From: Bifidobacterium breve
GTDB lineage: Bacteria; Actinomycetota; Thermoleophilia; Solirubrobacterales; Solirubrobacteraceae
DNA: 64,000 nt
Assembly: GCA_945878865.1 (NCBI GenBank)
Contig: CAMCUD010000001.1
Span: 1-64,000 of the forward strand
Reading direction: 5' to 3'
This document shows positions 43,136 through 50,260 of the stretch, in pieces. A program made the position numbers and the translations under genes. The notes beneath the pieces were generated by a model. The model had not been told where the DNA came from. It made no database searches and saw only the letters and a list, made by a program, of their open reading frames with translations. Each line of letters begins with the position of its first letter. Within the stretch, counting starts at the first letter, position 1.

Positions 43136-43747
43136 TCAGTCGTCGATGTCCAGGTCGTCGTCCGGCTGGACCACGCGCGCGGCGAGCGCGTCGTCGGCGC
43201 ACAGGACCGCGACGAGCTCGTGCGAGCCGCCGACCGCGATCTCGTTGGTGTAGATCGGCGTGCCGAGGAACCACGAGCGGTCCTCCGGCCAGACCACCGA
43301 GGGTGGGTCCTCGGCGACGCGGGCGAACGCCAGCACGTCATTGAGTGGGCCCGTCCAGAGGTAGTAGCCCCGCCCTGGGAGTTGGAGCGGCGCAACGTCC
43401 GGACGCTCTGGCCACTGCGCCCGCGCCCAGGCGCGCGCTCGGGCGATCGCGGCGTCGATCTCGTCCTGTGTCGGCGTGTCGCCCTCCTCCCAGTACAGGC
43501 CGATCTCCGACCGGCCCGAATCGAGCCACCACCCAAACCCCTCCCACATCCCGCAGTGCACCAGCTGCTCCCCGGTGCACGGGCCCAGCACCCCGATCAG
43601 GTCGCCGAACCGCTCGACGGGCACCACGGCGTACGCCTCGTACCCCAGCGGCACCGCATGGCCCACCGTCGGCCCGAACGGCGCCAGCCGCTCGGCGATC
43701 CACGCCCCCGCCTCGGGGGTCTCGTCCCAGGTGACGGCGAGGCGCAC
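43136..43747 (-). CDS. Conserved hypothetical protein
   Basis: 203 residues from the GTG at 43747, 5 bp after the upstream TetR stop. Soluble, acidic, with many tryptophans (GMWEGFGWWLDSGRSEIGLYWEE, GYYLWTGPLNDVLAF, WPEDRSWFLGTPIYTNEIAVGGSHELVA). The PTVGHAVPLGYEAYAVVPV opening and the CTGEQL motif recur in uncharacterised actinobacterial proteins that may bind a small ligand, but I cannot name a family. Downstream of, and probably co-transcribed with, the TetR. Confidence 0.75.
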   Translation of the reverse strand: MRLAVTWDETPEAGAWIAERLAPFGPTVGHAVPLGYEAYAVVPVERFGDLIGVLGPCTGEQLVHCGMWEGFGWWLDSGRSEIGLYWEEGDTPTQDEIDAAIARARAWARAQWPERPDVAPLQLPGRGYYLWTGPLNDVLAFARVAEDPPSVVWPEDRSWFLGTPIYTNEIAVGGSHELVAVLCADDALAARVVQPDDDLDIDD

Positions 43748-43752
43748 GGCCC

Positions 43753-44373
43753 TCAGGCCCGCCCCATCGCCGCCCACATCGCCGCCGCCACGCCCTTGAC
43801 GAACCGCTCGTCCTCGGCCTCGGGCTTCGTCTCCAGGTGGACCGCAAACGTCCGCTCCAGCCCCCACGCGACGAACGTCGCCGTCGTGGCGGCGTCGAGC
43901 TCCGCCGAGATCCGGCCGGCCGCCTGGTCGCGCTCCAGGCGCTGGCACAGCAGGGACTCGAAGACCTCCATCGTCTCCCGCCAGAACGCCGCCACCTCAG
44001 GCTCGTAGCCGGCGACCTCGTTGAGCGCGCGCAGCAGCGGGCCGTGCTCGCGATAGCCGCGAATCACCTCGAGGAGCATCTCCTCGAGCTGCGGCAGCGT
44101 CGAGTCGTCGTCGCGCACCCAGGCGCGCGAGCCCGCGAAGAGCTCCCGCGTGGTCGTCGCCGTGACGCGCATGAGCAGCGTCGGCTTATCGCGGAAGTGG
44201 CCGTAGAAGGTCGTCCGGGCCATGCCGGCTTCTTCGGCGATCCGCTGGATCGGCAGCGAAGTGAACGACTCGCCCTCGACGAGCAGGCGCTCCACGGCTT
44301 CGAGCACCTGCTGCTCGACGGCGGCGCGGCGCTCGTCGCGCGGACCGCGAGATTGGCGGGTGACCGACGGCAT
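43753..44373 (-). CDS. TetR-family transcriptional regulator
   Basis: 206 residues from the ATG at 44373; a TATCGT box ends 9 nt upstream. Helix-turn-helix: AVEQQVLEAVERLLVEGESFTSLPIQRIAEEAGMARTTFYGHFRDKPTLL. The domain after it (TTRELFAGSRAWVRDDD) is typical of regulators of hydrolase genes in actinobacteria. Divergent from the alpha/beta hydrolase at 44450, its likely target. Confidence 0.92.
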   Translation of the reverse strand: MPSVTRQSRGPRDERRAAVEQQVLEAVERLLVEGESFTSLPIQRIAEEAGMARTTFYGHFRDKPTLLMRVTATTTRELFAGSRAWVRDDDSTLPQLEEMLLEVIRGYREHGPLLRALNEVAGYEPEVAAFWRETMEVFESLLCQRLERDQAAGRISAELDAATTATFVAWGLERTFAVHLETKPEAEDERFVKGVAAAMWAAMGRA

Positions 44374-44382
44374 GGACGCGCA

Positions 44383-44388
44383 ACGATA
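44383..44388 (-). promoter_or_regulatory. -10 box TATCGT, leaderless start
   Basis: Minus strand, ends 9 nt before the TetR ATG at 44373. Confidence 0.4.
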
Positions 44389-44449
44389 CGGCGTCGCGAG
44401 GTTGTCGAACCCACTTGGGAAATCGCGTCGCCGAGCCGAGGATGGGGAT

Positions 44450-45679
44450 ATGCCACACATCCTCCCCGGTCACGGCGCGCGCCCCCGCCTGCGGCACTTC
44501 AGCAGCGACGACTTCCAGTTCGGCCTGGAGATCGCGCTCGGCAGCAACCTCGATCCCGGCGAAGTGCTCGCCGTCGCCGCGCGGGTCCCCGACGGTGACG
44601 CCGACGCCTGGGTCCGGGCGTGGACGGACCTCGCCGAGGACGCGGCGCACGACGCGTCCGAGGCTCAGGACGCCGGCCATCGGCGCAGCGCGCGGCTGCA
44701 CCACCACCGCGCGGCGACGGCGTATTCCACCGCGCTCTACCTCATCGCGCACTCCGAGCTGGCGGACCGCGCGCTCGAACTCTGGCAGGAGCAGAAGACC
44801 GCCTGGGAGCAGATGGTCGATCTCAGCGATCCCGTCGGCGAGCGCGTCGCGATCCCGTGCGAGGACACGACGCTGTCGGCCTGGTTCTTCCGCGCGCCCG
44901 ACGCGGCGCCCGGCGAGAAGCGACCGCTGCTGGTGATGAACAACGGCAGCGACGGGGCGACGTCCGGGATGGGCGGCATGGGCGGTGACGCAGCCGCAGC
45001 GCGCGGGTGGCACTGGATGACGTTCGACGGGCCGGGGCAGCAGAGCGCGCTGTTCGAGCAGGGTCTGCACTTCCGCCACGACTGGGAGGCCGTGCTGACG
45101 CCCGTCGTCGACGCGATGGTCGCGCGGCCTGATGTCGATGCCGACAAGCTCGCTGTCATCGGGATCTCCCAAGCGGGGTACTGGGTGCCCCGCGCGCTGG
45201 CGTTCGAGCACCGGTTTGCCGCGGCGGTCGTCGATCCGGGCGTCACCGACGTGAGCGCCTCCTGGCGACACGACCTGCCCTCGCGGATGGAGAAGATGCT
45301 CGCGACCGGCGAGCGGGAGAAGTTCGACAAGCAGATGGGCTACGGCATGCGGTTCAGCCACGACCTCGCGGGCACGCTGCGTTTCCGCGCCGAGCCGTAC
45401 GGGATCGACCCGGCCAACGCGTTCGATCTCTACACCGAGGTGGCGAAGTACCAGCTCGGCGACGAGGTCGCCCAGATCGACACGCCGATGCTCATCACCG
45501 ACCCGGAGCACGAGCAGTTCTGGCCCGGCCAGCCCCAGCAGCTCTACGACCGGCTGACCGGCGAGCGCGAGCTGCTGTCGTTCTCCGCGAAGGAGGGCGC
45601 CGATCGCCACTGCGAGCCGCTCGCGCCGGCCCTGCGCGAGGCGCGGATCTTCGACTGGCTGGAGGACAGGCTCGCCTGA
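44450..45679 (+). CDS. Alpha/beta hydrolase, FrsA/DUF1100-like with helical N-terminal domain
   Basis: 409 residues from the ATG at 44450; the frame stays open upstream only as antisense to the TetR gene. The N-terminal 130 residues are helical (DDFQFGLEIALGSNLDPGEVLAVA, a four-helix cap), followed by a hydrolase core with VMNNGSDGATSGM (oxyanion loop), nucleophile GISQAG (Ser240), Asp in ITDPEHEQFWPG and His in ADRHCEPLAP. The order matches 2,6-dihydroxypseudooxynicotine hydrolase and FrsA-like C-C or ester hydrolases. Substrate unknown. Confidence 0.85.
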   Translation: MPHILPGHGARPRLRHFSSDDFQFGLEIALGSNLDPGEVLAVAARVPDGDADAWVRAWTDLAEDAAHDASEAQDAGHRRSARLHHHRAATAYSTALYLIAHSELADRALELWQEQKTAWEQMVDLSDPVGERVAIPCEDTTLSAWFFRAPDAAPGEKRPLLVMNNGSDGATSGMGGMGGDAAAARGWHWMTFDGPGQQSALFEQGLHFRHDWEAVLTPVVDAMVARPDVDADKLAVIGISQAGYWVPRALAFEHRFAAAVVDPGVTDVSASWRHDLPSRMEKMLATGEREKFDKQMGYGMRFSHDLAGTLRFRAEPYGIDPANAFDLYTEVAKYQLGDEVAQIDTPMLITDPEHEQFWPGQPQQLYDRLTGERELLSFSAKEGADRHCEPLAPALREARIFDWLEDRLA

Positions 45680-45691
45680 GAGGATCCGCGG

Positions 45692-46240
45692 GTGCAGCTG
45701 CCCCCGCATCCCTTCACCACCTGGCCGCGCCGCCACCGGGCGGCGTGGCTCATCGCGCTGAGCGTCCCCTCCGCGCTCTTCATCCTCTACGCGATGCTGT
45801 TCCAGCCGCTCGGCGACGAGGACATCGTCGCGTTCGAGCTGGCGGGCTCGGTCGGCCGCGTGAACGAGATCCTCGCGACGTGGCGGGCCGACGACGTGAT
45901 CGGCGTCGCGAAGGCGATCCAGCTCGCCGACATCGTCTACCCGTTCGTCTACGGCTTCGCGATCGCGGGCGGGTGCGTCGGCGCGAGCGCCGCGTGGCGG
46001 CGCGCGGGCAATGCGCGCATGGCGCAGGCGACGAACACGCTGGCGTGGATCGCGACCTCGGCGATCGTCTTCGACTACGTCGAGAACCTCGGCCTCGCCG
46101 TGAGCCTGTGGGGTGACCCGGCAGCGCCGTGGCCGCAGGTGTCCCTCGTCGCGGGGTCCCTGAAGTTCGTGGCGATCCTCGCCGGGCTCGCAGGCGTGCT
46201 GACGTGGCCGGTGGCGAGGCGGATACGGGCTCCCGCTTGA
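45692..46240 (+). CDS. Four-helix integral membrane protein, unknown function
   Basis: 182 residues, GTG start 12 nt after the hydrolase stop, with GAGAGGATC as a weak ribosome site. TM segments at about 17-37 (AAWLIALSVPSALFILYAMLF), 80-100, 112-130 and 145-170. The second (QLADIVYPFVYGFAIAGG) and third (FDYVENLGLAVSLW) contain acidic residues inside or near the membrane. I do not recognise the family. Confidence 0.75.
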   Translation: MQLPPHPFTTWPRRHRAAWLIALSVPSALFILYAMLFQPLGDEDIVAFELAGSVGRVNEILATWRADDVIGVAKAIQLADIVYPFVYGFAIAGGCVGASAAWRRAGNARMAQATNTLAWIATSAIVFDYVENLGLAVSLWGDPAAPWPQVSLVAGSLKFVAILAGLAGVLTWPVARRIRAPA

Positions 46241-46266
46241 CATTGTGAATCCGGATTCACCATGAT
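46237..46266 (+). promoter_or_regulatory. Promoter of the acyl-CoA dehydrogenase/crotonase/TetR operon
   Basis: TTGACA (46237-46242), 18-bp spacer, CATGAT (46261-46266). The -35 is a perfect consensus, rare in this window. Both operator palindromes at 46245-46282 overlap it. Confidence 0.65.
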
Positions 46267-46282
46267 GTGAATCCGGATTCAC
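46245..46282. promoter_or_regulatory. Twin operator GTGAATCCGGATTCAC
   Basis: Two identical, fully palindromic 16-mers at 46245-46260 and 46267-46282, 22 bp apart start to start (about two helical turns, same DNA face). One fills the -35/-10 spacer, the other covers the start point. The candidate repressor is the TetR encoded third in this operon (48812). Confidence 0.8.
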
Positions 46283-46302
46283 AGCCCGCCGGAGGAGACC
46301 CG

Positions 46303-47910
46303 ATGGCCACCGTCCCCGACACCACCGCCCACCCCGAGATCCGCGAGGTCGCCAACCAGGCGCCGCCGCTCTCGCCGTACAACGTCTACGACGCGGATCT
46401 CGCGCTGCAGGAGGCGATCGCTCGCCACGGCGGCGCGTGGGGCGAGGACCGGCTGCGCGACGCGGGCGCGTACACGGGAAGCCTGGAGGCCATCGAGCAC
46501 AGCCGCCGCGCCGAGAGCAACGACCCGAAGCTCGTCCCGTACGACCGGTACGGCAACCGGATCGACACGGTCGAGCTCGACCCGTCGTGGCACGTCCTCA
46601 TGCGCGCGAACGTCGAGCGCGGCACCCACGCGCTGCCGTGGCGTGAGCCGCGCGAGGGCGCGCAGGTCGTCCGCGCCGGGATGTTCGGGATGTTCAACCA
46701 GGTCAACGGCGGGGTGCAGTGCCCGATCTCGATGACCCACGCGGTCATCCCCGCCCTGCGCGCCGCCGCGCCCGAGCTGGCCGCCGAATGGGAGCCCCAG
46801 CTCACCCGACTGGACTACGACGAGGTGAAGATCGCCGGGATGGCGATGACCGAGCGCCAAGGCGGCTCGGACGTGCGCGCGAACATCACGCGCGCCGAGC
46901 CCAACGGCGACGGGACGTACGCGATCTGGGGCCACAAGTGGTTCTGTTCGTACCCGCCGTGCGACTTCTTCCTCGTGCTCGCCCAGGCGCCGGAAGGGCT
47001 GTCGTGCTTCCTCGTCGAGCGCGGCCCGGGCATGGAGTTCCAGCGGCTGAAGGACAAGCTCGGCACGAAGTCGCTGCCCTCCAGCGAGGTGGAATTCCAC
47101 GGCATCTCCGGCCGGCTCGTCGGCGAGGAGGGCCGCGGCGTCAACGCGATCATCACGATGGTCAACCACACGCGGCTGGACTGCCTCATCGGCAGCGCGT
47201 CGTCGATGCGCTTCGGCGTCGCCCAGGCCGTCCACCACGCGCGGCACCGCAGCGCGTTCGGCGCACTGCTGAGCGACCAGCCGCTCATGCGCAACGTGCT
47301 CGCGGACCTGGCGATCGAGAGCGAGGCCGCCACGGCCTCGGCAATCCGGGTCGCCGCCGCCTACGACGCCGACGAGCCCGCGTTCCGCCGGTTCGCGACC
47401 GCCGTCATGAAGTACTGGGTGTGCAAGCGCGCCGCCGCGCACGCGGCCGAGTCGCTCGAGTGCCTGGGCGGCAACGGCTACGCCGAGGACTCCCTCATGC
47501 CTCAGCTCTATCGCGACAGCCCGCTGGCTGGGATCTGGGAGGGCTCGGGCAACGTCGCCGCGCTCGACGTGCTGCGCGCGATGGGCAAGGAGCCGGAGGG
47601 CCTACCCGCGTTCCTCGCCGAGGTCGAGCTGGCCGCCGGCGCGAACGACCGCCTGGACGCGCACGTCGCGGACACGAAGGCGCGGCTGGCGTCGCTCGCC
47701 GACGTCGAGACCGCGCAGCTCGAGGCGCGGCGCATCGTCGAGGACCTCGCGGTCGCGCTGCAGGCGAGCCTGCTCGTCCGCCACGCCCCGGCTGCCGTCG
47801 CCGACGCGTTCTGCGCCGGCCGGCTCGGCGAGGGCCGCGGCCGCGTCTACGGCACGCTGCCCGCCGGCCTGGACACGAAGGCGATCGTCGACCGGGCGCT
47901 GGCGGCGTAG
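46303..47910 (+). CDS. AidB-like acyl-CoA dehydrogenase
   Basis: 535 residues from the ATG at 46303 behind GGAGGAG. Long AidB-type N-terminal region (NQAPPLSPYNVYDADLALQEAIARHGG), MFNQVNGGVQCPISMTHAVIPAL, the flavin motif MAMTERQGGSDVRANITRAEP, WGHKWFCSYPPCDFFLVLA and the late active-site segment SLECLGGNGYAEDSLMPQLYRDSPLAGIWEGSGNVAALDVLRAM. AidB homologues bind FAD and DNA in E. coli, but operon partners here (a crotonase, TetR, a second crotonase) argue for acyl-CoA oxidation. Confidence 0.92.
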   Translation: MATVPDTTAHPEIREVANQAPPLSPYNVYDADLALQEAIARHGGAWGEDRLRDAGAYTGSLEAIEHSRRAESNDPKLVPYDRYGNRIDTVELDPSWHVLMRANVERGTHALPWREPREGAQVVRAGMFGMFNQVNGGVQCPISMTHAVIPALRAAAPELAAEWEPQLTRLDYDEVKIAGMAMTERQGGSDVRANITRAEPNGDGTYAIWGHKWFCSYPPCDFFLVLAQAPEGLSCFLVERGPGMEFQRLKDKLGTKSLPSSEVEFHGISGRLVGEEGRGVNAIITMVNHTRLDCLIGSASSMRFGVAQAVHHARHRSAFGALLSDQPLMRNVLADLAIESEAATASAIRVAAAYDADEPAFRRFATAVMKYWVCKRAAAHAAESLECLGGNGYAEDSLMPQLYRDSPLAGIWEGSGNVAALDVLRAMGKEPEGLPAFLAEVELAAGANDRLDAHVADTKARLASLADVETAQLEARRIVEDLAVALQASLLVRHAPAAVADAFCAGRLGEGRGRVYGTLPAGLDTKAIVDRALAA

Positions 47911-48812
47911 TGGCCGTCGTCGAGACGGAGGTCGACGGGCGGATCGGGCGCATCACGCTGAACCGCCCGTCGCGCGGCAACGGCCTGACGCCCCAGCTCA
48001 TCGGCGAGCTCGCCGCCGCGGTCGAGCGGTTCGACCTCGACCCGGCCGTCCACGTCATGGTGCTCGCCGGCGCGGGCACGGGGTTCTGCGGCGGGTACGA
48101 CCTCGTGGAGTCCGCCGAGGGCATGGGGGCCGACGGCGAGTCAACCGCGCCGGCGGGCTCCCCGCTCGACCCCGCGGTCATCGGGGAGAACCACGACCCG
48201 CGCGGGACCTGGGACCCGATGGTCGATCACGCGATGATGCGCCGCAACGTCCGCGCCTTCATGACGCTGTTCGAGTCGCAGACGCCGGTGGTCTGCAAGG
48301 TCCACGGGTTCTGCGTGGCGGGCGGCACCGACATGGCGCTGTGCAGCGACCTGCTCGTCATCGCCGACGATGCGAAGATCGGCTACCCGCCCGCCCGCGT
48401 GTGGGGGTCGCCCACGACGATGCTCTGGGCGCACCGGCTCGGCCCGCAGCGCGCCAAGCGACTCCTGTTCACCGGCGACTGCCTCAGCGGAGCCGAAGCG
48501 CTGGAGTGGGGTCTGGCGATCGAGGCCCCGCCGGCCGACGAGCTCGACGAGCGGACGGAGATCCTCGCCGGGCGCATCGCGCAGATGCCGAAGAACCAGC
48601 TGGCCATGATGAAGCTGCTCGTCAACCAGACGCTGCACGCGCAGGGCCTGCACGCCACGCAGCTGCTCGGCACGGTGTTCGACGGAATCACGCGGCACAC
48701 GGCCGAGGGCTACGCGTTCCAGCAGCGGGCGGCGACCGCGGGGTTCCGCGCGGCGGTGCGCGAGCGCGACGAGCCGTTCGGCGACGCAGGGTTGTCGACG
48801 TTCAAAGGCTGA
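47910..48812 (+). CDS. Enoyl-CoA hydratase/isomerase (crotonase family)
   Basis: 300 residues from the GTG that shares its G with the preceding TAG. RIGRITLNRPSRGNGLTPQLIGEL, oxyanion hole GFCGGYDL and VHGFCVAGGTDMALCSDLLVIADD, then GSPTTMLWAHRLGPQRAKRLLFTGDCLSG. An insert of about 35 residues (ESAEGMGADGESTAPAGSPL to WDPMVDHAMM) between the first and second substrate motifs is longer than in standard hydratases. Coupled to the TetR gene by TGATG. Confidence 0.92.
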   Translation: MAVVETEVDGRIGRITLNRPSRGNGLTPQLIGELAAAVERFDLDPAVHVMVLAGAGTGFCGGYDLVESAEGMGADGESTAPAGSPLDPAVIGENHDPRGTWDPMVDHAMMRRNVRAFMTLFESQTPVVCKVHGFCVAGGTDMALCSDLLVIADDAKIGYPPARVWGSPTTMLWAHRLGPQRAKRLLFTGDCLSGAEALEWGLAIEAPPADELDERTEILAGRIAQMPKNQLAMMKLLVNQTLHAQGLHATQLLGTVFDGITRHTAEGYAFQQRAATAGFRAAVRERDEPFGDAGLSTFKG

Positions 48813-49423
48813 TGCTCGAGACCCCCACGTCAACGCGGGAGCGCCTGCTCGCCGCCGCCCTGGAGATCACGCGCGAGGGCGGCTACGGCGCGGCGTCGGT
48901 CGCGGCGATCGCCGAGCGCACCGGTGTCGCCGCAGGCACGCTGTACCGCCACTTCCCCAGCAAGGGCGAGCTGTTCGCCGAGCTCTTCCGCATCGTCTGC
49001 TCCGGTGAGGTCGACGCGATGCGCGCCGCCGACCCCGGCCCGGGCGTGCCGGCGGTGGACCGGGCCGAGGAGGTCATCGCGACGTTCGCCGGCCGCGCGT
49101 TGGCGGCGCGGCGGCTGGCGTGGGCGCTGCTGGCCGAACCCGTCGACCCGCTCGTCGACGCCGAGCGCCTGGCCTACCGCCGGGCGTACCGCGAGCTGCT
49201 GGCCGAGCTCGTGCGCGCGGCCATCGAGGCGGGCGAGATCCCGGAGCAGGACGCCGACCTGTCGGCGGCGGCGATCGTCGGCGGCGTCGGCGAGGCGCTG
49301 GTCGGGCCCACATCGCCCGTCGGCGACCAGGACACGGACGCGCAGGAGATCCTGCGCGCCTTGCGAATCTTCGTACGTCGCGCACTCGGCGCGACGCGTT
49401 CGGATCAGGAGGAGACCGGATGA
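48812..49423 (+). CDS. TetR-family regulator of the acyl-CoA operon
   Basis: 203 residues. Helix-turn-helix: RERLLAAALEITREGGYGAASVAAIAERTGVAAGTLYRHFPSKGELF. Embedded between two crotonase genes with one- to four-base overlaps on both sides, so it is co-translated with the operon it probably controls. The twin palindrome at 46245-46282 is its most likely operator, which would make the operon self-repressing. Confidence 0.92.
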   Translation: MLETPTSTRERLLAAALEITREGGYGAASVAAIAERTGVAAGTLYRHFPSKGELFAELFRIVCSGEVDAMRAADPGPGVPAVDRAEEVIATFAGRALAARRLAWALLAEPVDPLVDAERLAYRRAYRELLAELVRAAIEAGEIPEQDADLSAAAIVGGVGEALVGPTSPVGDQDTDAQEILRALRIFVRRALGATRSDQEETG

Positions 49424-50184
49424 GCGACGAGGTGCGCTACGAGCGCGTCGGCGCGGCGGCGGTGCTGACCATCGACCGGCCGGCGCGGCGCAACGCCGTG
49501 GACGGCGCGACATCGCGGGCGCTGCGCGAGGGCTTCGACGCGTTCGTCGCCGACGACGACGCGCGGGTGCTCGTGCTCACCGGCGGCGGCGGGACGTTCT
49601 GCGCCGGTGCCGACCTGAAGGACCTGCAGTCGCTGGGGCTGACCTCGCCGTCGGAGGGCGGGCCGCTCGGCTTCACGCGGCTGGCGTCGCCGAAGCCGAC
49701 GATCGCCGCAGTCGAAGGCTGGGCGGTCGCCGGCGGGCTCGAGCTCGCGCTGTGGTGCGACCTGCGCGTCGCCGCCGACAGCGCGAAGTTCGGGTGCACC
49801 GAGCGGCGCTGGGGCGTCCCGCTCATCGACGGGGGGACGCAGCGGCTCCCGCGGATCGTCGGGATGGGCCGCGCGCTCGACCTCATCCTCACGGGCCGGA
49901 TCGTCGAGGCGGAGGAGGCGCGGGTCATGGGGCTCGTCACCGAGGTCGTCCCCACGGGCACCGCGCTCGAGCGCGCGCTGGAGATGGCCGAAGGGCTCGC
50001 CGCGTTCCCGCAGGAGACGATGCTCGCGGACCGCGCCGCCGCGCTGGAGGGCTTCGGCCTGCCGCTCGACGCGGCGCTGGCGGTGGAGTGGCGCCACGGC
50101 GCCGCGGTCGCGTCCGTCGGGCTGCTCGGCGCGCAGCGCTTCGCCGGCGGCGAGGGCCGCGGCGGCGCGGGCGCCGGCGTCTGA
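49420..50184 (+). CDS. Enoyl-CoA hydratase (crotonase family)
   Basis: 254 residues, ATG overlapping the TetR stop as ATGA, with CAGGAGGAGA upstream. AAVLTIDRPARRNAVDGATSRALREGF, oxyanion hole residues in GTFCAGADLKDL and EGWAVAGGLELALWCDLRVAADS, and GCTERRWGVPLIDGGTQRLPRIVGMGRALDLILTGR with a Glu at the usual catalytic position. It hydrates 2-enoyl-CoA made by the dehydrogenase at 46303. Confidence 0.94.
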   Translation: MSDEVRYERVGAAAVLTIDRPARRNAVDGATSRALREGFDAFVADDDARVLVLTGGGGTFCAGADLKDLQSLGLTSPSEGGPLGFTRLASPKPTIAAVEGWAVAGGLELALWCDLRVAADSAKFGCTERRWGVPLIDGGTQRLPRIVGMGRALDLILTGRIVEAEEARVMGLVTEVVPTGTALERALEMAEGLAAFPQETMLADRAAALEGFGLPLDAALAVEWRHGAAVASVGLLGAQRFAGGEGRGGAGAGV

Positions 50185-50194
50185 CCCCCAACCC

Positions 50195-50246
50195 CGCCGA
50201 ACGTCGAGGAGATGTCGCCAGAGCGACAGCATTTCGACGTTCGGCG
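50195..50246. terminator. Bidirectional hairpin terminator
   Basis: Perfect 13-bp arms CGCCGAACGTCGA (50195-50207) and TCGACGTTCGGCG (50234-50246) enclose a shorter bulged stem (ATG-TCGC/GCGA-cag-CAT). It separates the convergent crotonase and GH65 genes. Confidence 0.75.
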
Positions 50247-50260
50247 TCGTCGGGGTGCGG

